The notes: a model not told the origin generated them from the letters alone. A DNA stretch of 44,814 nucleotides from Thermoplasmata archaeon (GCA_021818675.1 JAKATR010000024.1:1-44814), one strand, 5' to 3'. Positions 34,038-43,435 are shown, counted from the stretch's first letter. Made by a program: numbers and translations.

Positions 34038-35135
34038 ATGAATGAAACTGGAGCCTTAATAACTCATCCCCCTTCTGAGGGAATTGAATACCGGAAAATC
34101 GATGGCGATATTGGAAAAATAAATGGTATTAAAGTCAGAACACTGTATACTGGAATATGCGGCACTGACAGAGGAATTGTTAAGGGGGCACTAAAATTCG
34201 CTTACTCACCAGAATCTTCAGATTTTCAGGTTCTCGGTCATGAATGTATTGGGCAGGTGGAATCCTCAAGCTCCCCGCTATTTAAAAAAGGTGATCTTGT
34301 AGTGCCAATAGTCAGGAGGCCAGGGGATTGCCCGAACTGCAGAATAGGAAGACCAGATAACTGCTCTGATGGCAAGAAGCATGAAGCAGGGATAACAGGT
34401 TTGCATGGTTTTATGAGAGATTACTTCTACGAATCCCCGGAAAATTTGGTTCTGGTAAAGAACAGGAATCTTTCAGAAATAGGGGTCCTCACAGAGCCTT
34501 TGAAAAATGTGGTTAAGGCATTTGAAGTTTTTGAAAAAGTTTCATCAAGATCAGTTTATCATAATCAGTTCTCGACCTACGAAGGAAAGAAAGCACTCAT
34601 AATAGGAAGTGCCTGCGAAGCGTTTCTATATACGTTTGTTGCCCGGGAATATGGTTTTACCACATATATGGCGAACCGGCATCCCATAGAAGACACCAAA
34701 TTGCAAATGTGTCAAAACTTTGATGTTAATTTCGTTGATTACTCAAAAGAGGTAAATTTTCCCGATGCTTTTGAATTAGACCTTTTAATTGACACGAGTG
34801 GAGATCCTTCAACAATAATCAGATTTTTGCGAAAGGTTAACTATAACGGTGTCGTAATATTATTTGGAACAAACGGAAAAGCACCTGATGGCGCAATAAC
34901 CGGTAGCGATATTGATTGGATAGTGGAACGAAACATAACCGTTTGTGGTTCTGTAGATGCGGCAAGAATCCATTACGAAAAAGCACTTGATTTAATACAA
35001 AAATGGCATCTCGGGCACTCCGGCGTTATGAGCAAAATGATAACTGGAATCTTTAAGCCTACGGATACGTCTCTATTTACAGTTAAGCCCGCTGGTGAAA
35101 TCAAGAGTGTAATTAAATGGAATGAAATAGAATGA
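34038..35135 (+). CDS. gdh: Glucose 1-dehydrogenase, zinc-dependent (Thermoplasma type)
   Basis: The enzyme oxidises glucose to gluconolactone at the head of the archaeal non-phosphorylative Entner-Doudoroff route. Visible are the catalytic zinc residues Cys41 (GICGTDRG), His68 and Glu69 (GHE), a structural lobe with Cys98, Cys101 and Cys109 (CPNCRIGRPDNC), and HEAGITGLHGFMRDY, typical of this subfamily. The coenzyme loop is odd: LIIGSACEAF (187-196) lacks the GxGxxG glycines seen in homologues, though MANRHP after the next strand remains, an NADP-type feature. I start at ATG 34038 (365 residues), which matches the family N-terminus; a TTG at 33993 would add 15 residues. The end overlaps folD (ATGA). 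Confidence 0.88.
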   Translation: MNETGALITHPPSEGIEYRKIDGDIGKINGIKVRTLYTGICGTDRGIVKGALKFAYSPESSDFQVLGHECIGQVESSSSPLFKKGDLVVPIVRRPGDCPNCRIGRPDNCSDGKKHEAGITGLHGFMRDYFYESPENLVLVKNRNLSEIGVLTEPLKNVVKAFEVFEKVSSRSVYHNQFSTYEGKKALIIGSACEAFLYTFVAREYGFTTYMANRHPIEDTKLQMCQNFDVNFVDYSKEVNFPDAFELDLLIDTSGDPSTIIRFLRKVNYNGVVILFGTNGKAPDGAITGSDIDWIVERNITVCGSVDAARIHYEKALDLIQKWHLGHSGVMSKMITGIFKPTDTSLFTVKPAGEIKSVIKWNEIE

Positions 35136-35980
35136 CGCAAATTTTCAACGGCAAGGATTTTTCCAGGAATATTGACGAAAAAACAAAAGAAGACGCGAAG
35201 AAATTCTCTAAGGCTAATGGGAGAAATCCCAAATTGGCAATACTATCTACAATATCGTCGCCAGATCAGGAATCCTATATACGATCCAAGTCAAAAAAGG
35301 CAAGTCTCTTAGGGGTAGATACGGATATTATGAGAATTCCGAATGACATGAAAGAAGTTCAAATAATTGACCAAATAAACAATTTGAATCAATTGAAGGA
35401 CATTGACGGAATAATATTGGAGAGCCCTTTAAGGTCTGATCTAAACCAGTTCGAACTCAGTGCAACCATCAATCCAAAAAAGGACGTTGATTCCCAGAAC
35501 CCTTTTAACGAAGGTCTCTTGTTTATGAACAGAGGATCGGTTTTTCCGGCTACGGCCTCCGCTATTAAGGCAATAATTGAAACGCTAAATCTGGAACAGG
35601 GGTCTGAAATATTAATAGTAAACAGGTCAAATATCATTGGGAGACCTCTATCCATGATGTTGCTCAACTCAAATTATACTGTCACAATATGCCATAGCAA
35701 AACTGTAAATCTTCATAACCTGATGGGCTCAGCAAAAACAGTGGTTACTGCAATAGGAAAATATAATCATTTCTCAAAAAAAGATTTCATTGAAGGTGTT
35801 AACATAGTGGATGCGGCCATTAATTTCAAAGACGGTAAAATGTCGGGAGATTGTGATTTAACATCTTTGCTTGATTATGCAAACTTTATAACTCCTGTTC
35901 CGGGAGGAGTTGGGCCGGTTACTACTTCAATGCTTTTTTCAAACCTGATGAGGTTATTGGAAAACCAAAGCATTGTATAG
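35132..35980 (+). CDS. folD: Methylene-tetrahydrofolate dehydrogenase/cyclohydrolase
   Basis: FolD interconverts methylene-, methenyl- and formyl-folate carriers. The catalytic Y-x-x-x-K is YIRSK (Tyr49, Lys53). SPLRSDLN replaces the usual Q-x-P-L-P; DVDSQNPFNEG matches the K-D-V-D-G-x-x-P-x-N-x-G motif in part, with Ser-Gln instead of Gly-Phe/Leu. The NADP site reads VNRSNIIGRPLSMML, and the C-terminal TPVPGGVGPVTTSML is intact. The length of 282 residues is normal. Its ATG overlaps the glucose dehydrogenase TGA, so both are translated together; the two enzymes share NADP(H), but any functional link is inferred. Confidence 0.92.
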   Translation: MTQIFNGKDFSRNIDEKTKEDAKKFSKANGRNPKLAILSTISSPDQESYIRSKSKKASLLGVDTDIMRIPNDMKEVQIIDQINNLNQLKDIDGIILESPLRSDLNQFELSATINPKKDVDSQNPFNEGLLFMNRGSVFPATASAIKAIIETLNLEQGSEILIVNRSNIIGRPLSMMLLNSNYTVTICHSKTVNLHNLMGSAKTVVTAIGKYNHFSKKDFIEGVNIVDAAINFKDGKMSGDCDLTSLLDYANFITPVPGGVGPVTTSMLFSNLMRLLENQSIV

Positions 35981-36118
35981 GAATAGAATCCAATGTATGT
36001 CTGACACCGTAAGAAGAAATTATGCGTAAATGTATGAGAAGGAGTGATATTTCGTAAATTCATGAAATTGAAATATTAATTAACCTGTTGTGGCATACCT
36101 GAGTAGAGGTTAGTTTCA

Positions 36119-36841
36119 TTGATTCTTGACGGCATAAAACAATTTTTGTCAGACAAGTTAAGTGGCAAAAATGCCGTTATAGGATTGAGCGGTGGAATAG
36201 ACAGTGCGTTTGTGGTAACTTTGCTGGCAGATTCCATAGAAAGGAATCGAATTTTTGCCATTTACATGCCTGATTCAAATTCCCCGAAGGAAGATCTTAT
36301 TGATGTAGAAAAAATTTGTAAATTTAATAATATCTCATTTGAAACTATACCAATAAACGATATCATCATAGAATTTTCAAGAGCATTGAATATTAAAGAT
36401 TTGAAGGTTATTGGAAATTTAAAATCAAGAGTCAGAATGTCAATACTCTATTCGGTTGCAAATCGGAACAATGGCATGGTTGTTGGAACTACAAACAAAT
36501 CTGAGTATCTGACCGGTTATTTCACTAAATTTGGTGACGGGGGGTGTGATCTTGAACCAATAATTGGAATTTATAAAACCCGGATCTGGGAACTTGCAAA
36601 GACCAAGGGATTGCCGCAATCAATAATAGAAAAAAAACCCAGTGCCAGACTGTGGGCTGAACAGACTGATGAGGAAGATCTGGGCATAAGCTATCACGAA
36701 TTGGACAGCATTCTTATTAAATTTGAGCAAAATGGTGAATTCCCAGAAAGTAAGGAGGGGAAAATAGTTTCCAATCTTTATTTTTCCAGTATGCATAAAA
36801 GAAAGTTGCCGTATAGTCTAGGGGAAGATCCCGCACCATGA
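36119..36841 (+). CDS. nadE: NH3-dependent NAD+ synthetase
   Basis: NadE amidates nicotinate adenine dinucleotide to NAD+. The ATP pyrophosphatase loop is SGGIDSA (24-30), and GTTNKSEYLTGYFTKFGDGG followed by DLEPI is the family signature. ARLWAEQTDEEDLGISY is the conserved C-terminal loop. At 240 residues there is no glutaminase domain, so free ammonia is the donor. The start is TTG 36119, with AGAGGT seven bases upstream. It overlaps the antiporter gene by 4 bases (ATGA). Confidence 0.93.
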   Translation: MILDGIKQFLSDKLSGKNAVIGLSGGIDSAFVVTLLADSIERNRIFAIYMPDSNSPKEDLIDVEKICKFNNISFETIPINDIIIEFSRALNIKDLKVIGNLKSRVRMSILYSVANRNNGMVVGTTNKSEYLTGYFTKFGDGGCDLEPIIGIYKTRIWELAKTKGLPQSIIEKKPSARLWAEQTDEEDLGISYHELDSILIKFEQNGEFPESKEGKIVSNLYFSSMHKRKLPYSLGEDPAP

Positions 36842-38130
36842 CAATTGCGAATCTTCAAATTCTGGAGTTCAGTTTCTTACTTATAATTGCAGCTTTTTCT
36901 ATCCCCATTGCGAGAAAAGCGTCAATAGTGGAAATACCGGTATTGATTTTTCTCGGAATTATTTTTGGGCCTGTTCTTGGAATAATCAGTTATAGTTTTT
37001 CGGAAGATTTAATGACCAGTTTTGCAAATTTTGGTGTAGGTATACTTGGCCTGATGATTATCCTTTATTACGAAAGTCACGGTATAAATTTCAGAGTTCT
37101 CCGAAGGCACCTGGGAAGGATAGTTTCATTGAATACGGTGGGAATGATTATAACTGCTTTACTCTCAGGAATACTTTTTTCTCTGTTTACGGGCGCACCC
37201 TTCATAATAGGTTTTCTTTTTGGGGCCATAATATCACCAACTGACCCTGCAACCCTCATACCTCTATTTCACAAGATCAGAATACGGGAAGACTACTCTG
37301 GAACACTGGTAGGGGAGAGTCTCTTCAATGATCCGCTGGCCATTATATTTGTCACGCTGGCAATAGCAATAATCGCTCCACAATCAACGGCAGTTACACT
37401 ATTTCTGTATCTGTCAGGAGCCATAGGATTCATTCCTGCAATTATCACTTTCCTTCTTATTCAGATAATAATACCATCAATTGTAGGTATTGTCATTGGT
37501 TTACTTATTCTCTACTTAAATAAAATATTGAATTTCGAAAATCTCATTGTTGGTCTCCTCCTTGGGGTCATTATATTTGAACTCACATTTCTTGAGGCTT
37601 TGAATATAACTCCATTTCCTGCAATAATTGCAACCGGAGCAATTATTGGTAATCTGTCTGAAAAATCAATATTTTATGAACGAGAGAGAAGCTTTCAGGA
37701 GAATCTTTCATTTCTTGCTCAGGGAGTTATTTTTATATTAATGGGGAGTATGCTGACAATTCCCGACATTGAAAATTACTGGATAATCGGTATTTTGATG
37801 GCTTTATCAGTACTTTTTGTTGTAAGGCCTATTGCAGTCTTTGCCTCAGTATTTAGGATAAGGAAGAATAATCTATCTGCTCCTCCGCTAAACAGGAAAA
37901 TTAAAACATTCTTTTCTCTTGCCGGTCCAAGAGGTGTGGTATCAATTGTTGAATCTACAGTTCCCATTGCCATCGGCACAACACTGGGTATTCCTCTTCT
38001 TCTCACATGGGGGCAAACAATAGAAGTTTCAGTGGCAATCGTGGTAATTTTATCAATAATATTGCAGACGCTTTACATTCCTTACATTGCAAACCGACTT
38101 CTGCCCAAGACAGCAGATGAAAAGGTGTGA
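36838..38130 (+). CDS. Cation/proton antiporter, CPA1/NhaP type
   Basis: A 430-residue membrane protein with about 12 helices. The core motifs of CPA1 antiporters are present: GAIISPTDPATLIPL (T-D-P on the unwound helix) and GESLFNDPLAIIFV (N-D, the ion-binding aspartate). A late GPRGVVSIVESTVP carries the conserved Arg. It probably exchanges Na+ or K+ for H+ across the membrane, important for an acidophile's pH balance. Its ATG overlaps the nadE stop. Confidence 0.88.
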   Translation: MTIANLQILEFSFLLIIAAFSIPIARKASIVEIPVLIFLGIIFGPVLGIISYSFSEDLMTSFANFGVGILGLMIILYYESHGINFRVLRRHLGRIVSLNTVGMIITALLSGILFSLFTGAPFIIGFLFGAIISPTDPATLIPLFHKIRIREDYSGTLVGESLFNDPLAIIFVTLAIAIIAPQSTAVTLFLYLSGAIGFIPAIITFLLIQIIIPSIVGIVIGLLILYLNKILNFENLIVGLLLGVIIFELTFLEALNITPFPAIIATGAIIGNLSEKSIFYERERSFQENLSFLAQGVIFILMGSMLTIPDIENYWIIGILMALSVLFVVRPIAVFASVFRIRKNNLSAPPLNRKIKTFFSLAGPRGVVSIVESTVPIAIGTTLGIPLLLTWGQTIEVSVAIVVILSIILQTLYIPYIANRLLPKTADEKV

Positions 38131-38141
38131 ATGTAAAAAAT

Positions 38142-39704
38142 TTAAGCCATAACTTCCTCAGTCATGTCAAGAGTTTCGAACAGTCTCACTCTATCTTTGT
38201 AGAATAGATTGATCAGGTTATAGAATTCCTTGTAATTGTTTATCTGTCTTTCAATCATTTTATCCAGTATTTTTGCCCGTATTTCCACTTCTTTTTCAAG
38301 GTCAGATTCGTATTTCCCTTCTTTCTCCGCAATTCTTTTAAGGACATAACTGAACCCAGAATAGGGGTTTGTATCGGTTACGGGATTCCATGTGAATGCA
38401 TTATTTACAACTATTTCTGAGCTAAGTTGATCCTGCCCGGTTATTTCGGATACTGTCTGAATTCTCCTGAAAGACCCTTTTTCTGATGTGAGATTTGACA
38501 GGATTATTACCACATCCAGAGTCAAAATCAGATTTCTGGGAATATTGATTGGTTTTGACTCCATTCTATGGATAAAGGTCTGGATATCATCAGCATGGAA
38601 GGTTCCGAATACATATCTGCCTATTGACATTGCCTGAAAGACAGTAAAGGCTTCAGCACCCCTTACCTCTCCTACAACCACATAGTTAGGTCTTTGTCTC
38701 ATTGTGACCGTGAGAAGATCAAACATGTCGATCTCTCCAATTCTCTTTCCCGTCTCTTTATCAAGCTGCCCATACCCGTTCCTTGTGATCATGGCAACCC
38801 AGTTTTCGTGCACCAGATTGATTTCTCTTGTATCCTCAATGGAAACTATCTTTCTCTGCGAGGGGGCAAATAGAAGAAGTGCATTAAGAAACGTTGTCTT
38901 TCCTGTGGCTGTTCCACCAACAACCATAATATTCGCACCGTATTCCACAAGCACCCAGAAATAAGCGAAAACCCTTGAATCACACAATCCTTTCTGAATA
39001 AGATCAAGAGCAGTAAGTGGTTCACTCTTAAATTTCCTAATGGTAAAAGATGGTCCCTTACTGGTAATATGTGTTCCTATTGAGGCGGATATCCTTGATC
39101 CATCAAGGAGTGTTGCATCTACAATTGGATTTGCAATTGATATATGTTTCCCAGCATCCTGAACTATTTTTTTAATAAAATAATTCAGTTCTTCTTCGTC
39201 TTCATATTTCACATTGGTTGGTATATATCCGAAATTTCTGTGAAAGATATATACCGGAGTTTCTTCCCTGTCGCATGATATATCCTCGATATTTGGGTCT
39301 TTTAAAAGTCCGTCGATCTTTTCGAATCCCTTAATATCCCTGTTAATGTAATAGGTCAGCGTGTCGGTATCAGTGGTATTCATTTTATAGCCATCCTCTT
39401 TTAATTTGAGCATAAACAGGGAAGGAATCTGATCCCTCTGAATATCCCCGAATTTTTCTGGTTCCGTTATGGCCCTAATAAAATCTCTTTTCAGTCTTGA
39501 ATATCTTTTGTAGAGAGTTGGGCTTATTTCAGGTTCTATCAATTCATAAACAAAAGTTGATGTCACCCTGTTTAGATAAACTCTAGAATAAACAACTCCC
39601 GGCACAATCTCCTGAAATATAAGGTCTTCAGTTGCCCTTTTAGGAAATATTATCTTGGTGGAAACCTGTGACTTCCTCTTCTTATTTTTCTTAAAAATGC
39701 TCAT
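38142..39704 (-). CDS. Type II/IV secretion system ATPase (GspE/TadA/FlaI superfamily), second copy
   Basis: These hexameric ATPases power pilus, archaellum or secretion machines. The 520-residue protein has an N-terminal domain with a basic start (MSIFKKNKKRKSQ), then the motor domain: Walker A GGTATGKTTFLNA, Asp box SIEDTREINLVHENW, Walker B VVVGEVRGAEAF, and His box GTFHADDIQTFIHR. It ends with a charged helical tail. ATG directly abuts the stop of the upstream platform gene. It shares architecture with the ATPase at 41527 but is clearly diverged, so the locus has two motors. Confidence 0.88.
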   Translation of the reverse strand: MSIFKKNKKRKSQVSTKIIFPKRATEDLIFQEIVPGVVYSRVYLNRVTSTFVYELIEPEISPTLYKRYSRLKRDFIRAITEPEKFGDIQRDQIPSLFMLKLKEDGYKMNTTDTDTLTYYINRDIKGFEKIDGLLKDPNIEDISCDREETPVYIFHRNFGYIPTNVKYEDEEELNYFIKKIVQDAGKHISIANPIVDATLLDGSRISASIGTHITSKGPSFTIRKFKSEPLTALDLIQKGLCDSRVFAYFWVLVEYGANIMVVGGTATGKTTFLNALLLFAPSQRKIVSIEDTREINLVHENWVAMITRNGYGQLDKETGKRIGEIDMFDLLTVTMRQRPNYVVVGEVRGAEAFTVFQAMSIGRYVFGTFHADDIQTFIHRMESKPINIPRNLILTLDVVIILSNLTSEKGSFRRIQTVSEITGQDQLSSEIVVNNAFTWNPVTDTNPYSGFSYVLKRIAEKEGKYESDLEKEVEIRAKILDKMIERQINNYKEFYNLINLFYKDRVRLFETLDMTEEVMA

Positions 39705-40484
39705 CTATATAACACCCGCGAATGTAAGCACTACAAAACTGATTAAAAGGAGAACTCCAGCAATCATTGCACCTGATACAAGTCGACCATCCCTGAAAAC
39801 CCCTGAAATGAGTCCGCTTGTCAAGGACTGAACTATGATTCCCAGACTGAATATCCTCTCAATCACGGGAAAACTTGCCACTCCCGGAGAGAGGGTTGAT
39901 CCTGAAATACCAGATGGTTTTAGCTGAGTGAAAAAGTCCAGATCTAACATCAGGATTACGAAAAGAAAAACACCGTATGAAACAGCCATGACCATTGAAT
40001 AATTCTGCATATCTGCAGCTCTGCTTTCCCTCATCAGGTAAGTTTGAGTGGTGAAACTTGAAATCATGGATATAACATCTGCAGTGTTACTGCCTGATTC
40101 GCTGGCCTTCTTAAGAATTTTTCCTACTCTTGCTATGGTCTGATCACCAAGAATTGTACCGAATCCATCAAGAGCATTTTCAACCGGAACACCAATACTG
40201 ATCAGACTTGCAACATGCCGCACTTCTTCATTCAAAGGTCCATAGTCATTTCCGGAACTTCTAAGGATAGCCTCTGACACGGGGGTTCCAAATGTTGTGT
40301 GGCCTGCAAGATCCCTTAGAAAATCTGGAATCCTTCTTTCAGCCTCCTGCAATTTTTTAGTTTCTGCAAAGTCCGCCATGCCAAATGGAAGAAGAAGAAT
40401 GATCAGCAGGATTGTGGACATGGTTAATGGATGAACTAGAATACTTATTGATGGAACAAATCCTTTGATTCCCAAAAAAATCAA
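39705..40484 (-). CDS. Type II secretion F-domain platform protein (TadC-like)
   Basis: A single T2SSF-domain membrane protein. The core reads RRIPDFLRDLAGHTTFGTPVSEAI, then DYGPLNEEVRHVASLISIGVPVENAL and a SESGSNTADVISMISSF stretch, with helices at both ends. The start is unclear. TTG 40484 has AGGAG eight bases upstream, but it cuts the first membrane helix. Twenty more codons extend to an ATA at 40544 that has an ideal GAGGTG (40550-40555) five bases before it, and this ATA overlaps the previous gene's TAG. If that start is used, the protein is 279 residues with a complete first helix. Confidence 0.82.
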   Translation of the reverse strand: MIFLGIKGFVPSISILVHPLTMSTILLIILLLPFGMADFAETKKLQEAERRIPDFLRDLAGHTTFGTPVSEAILRSSGNDYGPLNEEVRHVASLISIGVPVENALDGFGTILGDQTIARVGKILKKASESGSNTADVISMISSFTTQTYLMRESRAADMQNYSMVMAVSYGVFLFVILMLDLDFFTQLKPSGISGSTLSPGVASFPVIERIFSLGIIVQSLTSGLISGVFRDGRLVSGAMIAGVLLLISFVVLTFAGVI

Positions 40485-40540
40485 TAAGGCATCTCCTGAT
40501 CCAAATGCAGCAAGTACATAATATTTCAGCTTTATTGGCG

Positions 40541-41524
40541 CTATAGTTTCACCTCGTTAATAGTGCTGCTCAATATGAGCGCAAACATTACTGCAATTAC
40601 CGGTATTATAACCAAAACTATAAGGTACAGAACAAGAGAAAGTACAGGACTTGGATCAGGTGTTAAAGAGGCAACAACCCCAATTATGATCATCAGAATT
40701 AGCGGGAAAGTAACTCCTACGATTATGAAACTTTCTGCCATGACCGAGAGTGATTCAGAATTTCTTTTGACCACGGTGCTTAGTTCGGTTTCATATTGAA
40801 GGGCCTTTTGCTTGAAGTATTCTTTCAGATCGCCTCCGGATGTTACAGTAGTTATAATGCCCTGAAGAAACTCAGAGAGTTTGATTGAAGGCGTTAAAGA
40901 TGCGCCTTCCTTAATAGCGGTGACAATATCCTTACCAAACAATTTTGTGGTAATTGAAATACCCTTTGCTTCTCTGGATAGTTCCCCGTATTCTTCGCTC
41001 TTTGATAATTCGTATAGTATACTGTCCACAGAAACATCTGCAGAAGCCATTGTTGCTATATATCCCATTGCTATTGGCAGAACAGCGTCTATCTTTTTTC
41101 TTCGGCTTCCAGCGACAGAATTTGGGAGTTCAACCATCAGGGTAAAATAAACGACGATGGTCATGAACCATATTGCAAATGCCAGAAATGCATAATGCGG
41201 GAGCCTAAGGGCAAATATGTTGGCAAAAATACCTGATACAATGATAAATATGAGAGCACCCATAAATACCCTCGATAAATATTCAACACCTGTAAGAGGC
41301 ATTTTGGCTTTTTGGAGCGTAACATCTACTCTTGAAGTATCTGAATATTTCATGATCATTTCTCCGAAAATTTCCAGAGAAAGCCTGTCAAACATTCCAA
41401 GTCTCTCAACCCTGAGCTTCTTTATTCTCCTGGGATCATCCTTTTTTTCCTTTGTCCCTTTGACTATATTTCCAGTTTTTTTAAGCCCCTTGGTGACTCC
41501 GTCCTTTGAAAATACACTTGACAT
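40541..41524 (-). CDS. Type II secretion F-domain platform protein (TadB-like)
   Basis: The 327-residue protein has a basic, lysine-rich N-terminus (about 60 residues, cytoplasmic), two helices, a central cytoplasmic T2SSF domain (KIDAVLPIAMGYIATMASADVS, then YGELSREAKGIS, DIVTAIKEGASLTPSIKLSEFLQG) and two or three C-terminal helices. It begins two bases after the ATPase stop, so it is made with the first ATPase. Together with the 39705 protein it would provide the two F-domains that in archaellum FlaJ lie in one chain. Confidence 0.86.
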   Translation of the reverse strand: MSSVFSKDGVTKGLKKTGNIVKGTKEKKDDPRRIKKLRVERLGMFDRLSLEIFGEMIMKYSDTSRVDVTLQKAKMPLTGVEYLSRVFMGALIFIIVSGIFANIFALRLPHYAFLAFAIWFMTIVVYFTLMVELPNSVAGSRRKKIDAVLPIAMGYIATMASADVSVDSILYELSKSEEYGELSREAKGISITTKLFGKDIVTAIKEGASLTPSIKLSEFLQGIITTVTSGGDLKEYFKQKALQYETELSTVVKRNSESLSVMAESFIIVGVTFPLILMIIIGVVASLTPDPSPVLSLVLYLIVLVIIPVIAVMFALILSSTINEVKL

Positions 41525-41526
41525 TA

Positions 41527-43110
41527 TTATCCGCTCCCTGCCATCCTTAAGGCAAATGCGGGATCTTTGTAATAAATGTTCACGATTCTGGTTAGATTTG
41601 CATAATCCACGATATTGGCATCAACCATTAATCCCACCAGTTTCTTTCTTCTTTCAAATTCCTCATTAAATTCTTCATCAGTCATTCTTCGAGACTGTTG
41701 TATCTCTTTCAAAATCTTACTATAACCACTATATATCTGTGTATTCAGATTAAAGTCAAAACTGTAAACTTTGTTATATAGTATTTCTCTGGTTTCTGCA
41801 TCAACACCAATAACTTCATCTATTTCAGTTATTTTTCTTACCATCCTGTTACCAATTTTAACGAATTTGTTAAAAATAACGAAATTTAAGGAACTGATGA
41901 GAACCCTGGGTATGTTCAGCGGAGTTGATTCAAGTCTATTCACCAGAGTATCCATGCTATCTGCATGTATTGTTGAATAGGCAGTATGACCAGTGGATAT
42001 TGCCTGAAAGAGTGAATATGATTCCCTGCCCCTTATTTCTCCCAAAAGGATATAAGTTGGTCTTTGTCTCATTGCCATTCTTACAAGCTCAAACATACCA
42101 ATGGGCGCATTATGGCCGGATAAATTACCCTGATTATACACACTCTCCCTGGTTGACGTAGCAACCCAGTTTTCGTGCATTATATTTATTTCACGGGTCT
42201 CCTCAATGCTAAAGACTTTGGTATTAGGCGGAATAAACATCATCATCGCATTTAAGGTAGAGGTTTTTCCAACTCCAGGTACTCCCGCAATTATTCCTGA
42301 CTTCAAATTTTCAACAGCAAACCAGAGATAGGTTACTATATCTGCAGTAGCTGCCCCGTATTTAACTATCTCCACTGGTGTGAAAGGCGTTTCCCGGAAA
42401 AGCCTGAAAGTAAAAGAAGATCCTTTTGTGGATATCTCATTTCCATATGTAATCTGAATCCTGTGACCCTGAGGAAAAGTACCATCCATAATTGGATCGT
42501 TCATGGAAATTTCTTTGCCACAAAGCTGTGCAAGTCTTATTACATACGAATCGAGATCTTTTTCAGAGGCAAACAGTATATTCGTTCTCAATGGGCCATG
42601 CCTCTTATGTTCTATAAATATGGGAATACCTATTCCATTACACGAGATATCTTCAACAAACTGGTCCCTTATTATGGGGTCCAATGGTCCAAAACCTTCA
42701 TAGTCTCTTTGAATGTAATATTTGTATTTTTCTACGGAGGTCTTTGGTATTTTTGTTCTCCTGGAGGTCATATATGAATCTATTATCTGTTCAATATCTT
42801 TTACAGAAAATTCTGTGGGCAGATTATTTGAGCTTCTGACGATTTGTTCCATATTCTTGGAAATGATCTTTACTTCCTGAAGCTCTGCCTCTGAAATTTC
42901 AGGTTCATGGACAATATACAGGGTTTCCATGGTATCCTTATTCCATGCTATTTCAATAGACACCACTCTTGGGATTATATCATATTCATCAACAATTTCA
43001 TATGAACGGTTAATTTGAGGAGCTTCCGGCTGTACTTCTACAGAGGCATTCTTCAACTTATCCTTCTTCTTATTAATTTTCTTGGGAGATACTTTGATTC
43101 CACTTTTCAT
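41527..43110 (-). CDS. Type II/IV secretion system ATPase (GspE/TadA/FlaI superfamily), first copy
   Basis: At 527 residues, with a lysine-rich N-terminus, an N-terminal domain containing YYIQRDYEGFGPLDPI and VEDISCNG, then Walker A GVPGVGKTSTLNA, Asp box SIEETREINIMHENW, Walker B ILLGEIRGRESYS and His box STIHADSMDTLVNRLES. MRQRPTYILLGE is shared with the second copy. It is the first gene of the four-gene motor locus. No pilin or prepilin peptidase gene is visible beside it, so the substrate is unknown. Confidence 0.9.
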   Translation of the reverse strand: MKSGIKVSPKKINKKKDKLKNASVEVQPEAPQINRSYEIVDEYDIIPRVVSIEIAWNKDTMETLYIVHEPEISEAELQEVKIISKNMEQIVRSSNNLPTEFSVKDIEQIIDSYMTSRRTKIPKTSVEKYKYYIQRDYEGFGPLDPIIRDQFVEDISCNGIGIPIFIEHKRHGPLRTNILFASEKDLDSYVIRLAQLCGKEISMNDPIMDGTFPQGHRIQITYGNEISTKGSSFTFRLFRETPFTPVEIVKYGAATADIVTYLWFAVENLKSGIIAGVPGVGKTSTLNAMMMFIPPNTKVFSIEETREINIMHENWVATSTRESVYNQGNLSGHNAPIGMFELVRMAMRQRPTYILLGEIRGRESYSLFQAISTGHTAYSTIHADSMDTLVNRLESTPLNIPRVLISSLNFVIFNKFVKIGNRMVRKITEIDEVIGVDAETREILYNKVYSFDFNLNTQIYSGYSKILKEIQQSRRMTDEEFNEEFERRKKLVGLMVDANIVDYANLTRIVNIYYKDPAFALRMAGSG

Positions 43111-43216
43111 TTGAGATTATCTATCTTATCAGGCAATATAAATTTTTTCGACTCACATTGATTCATCGTCAAAAAGAATGTACTCCCAAAATAAACTTTT
43201 TTGATTCGAACGATAA

Positions 43217-43435
43217 CTATAAATGCTTGTCTTCACCTACAAAAATCACTTTTCTTGAGGAAGTCTTTCCTTTTATGATGGAGACATTTTCAGTTTTATA
43301 TAATCTCCTTATCTGGTAAATAACGTCAGCGTTTGCCCTGCCATTAATTCTTTCTTCATTTGTGAAAATTATGAGCATGTTATCTTTTATAATCGGTTCG
43401 CCATCTCCGGACTTTACCTTTACTGTTAAAAGCAT
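43217..43435 (-). CDS. DUF167/YggU family protein
   Basis: A 72-residue protein with the family's pattern: VKVKSGDGEPIIKDNM at the start, NGRANADVIYQIRRLYK (normally G-x-A-N-x-x-V/L-I-x-x-L) and VSIIKGKTSSRKVIFV. The function of the family is unknown. A TATA-like AATTATATC on the minus strand about 27 bases before the ATG suggests a leaderless message. Confidence 0.82.
   Translation of the reverse strand: MLLTVKVKSGDGEPIIKDNMLIIFTNEERINGRANADVIYQIRRLYKTENVSIIKGKTSSRKVIFVGEDKHL

Noticed and set aside
40881-41150. Overlapping plus-strand frames opposite the TadB-like gene
   Set aside because: Shadows of a clear T2SSF-domain gene, with no start signals or known motifs.
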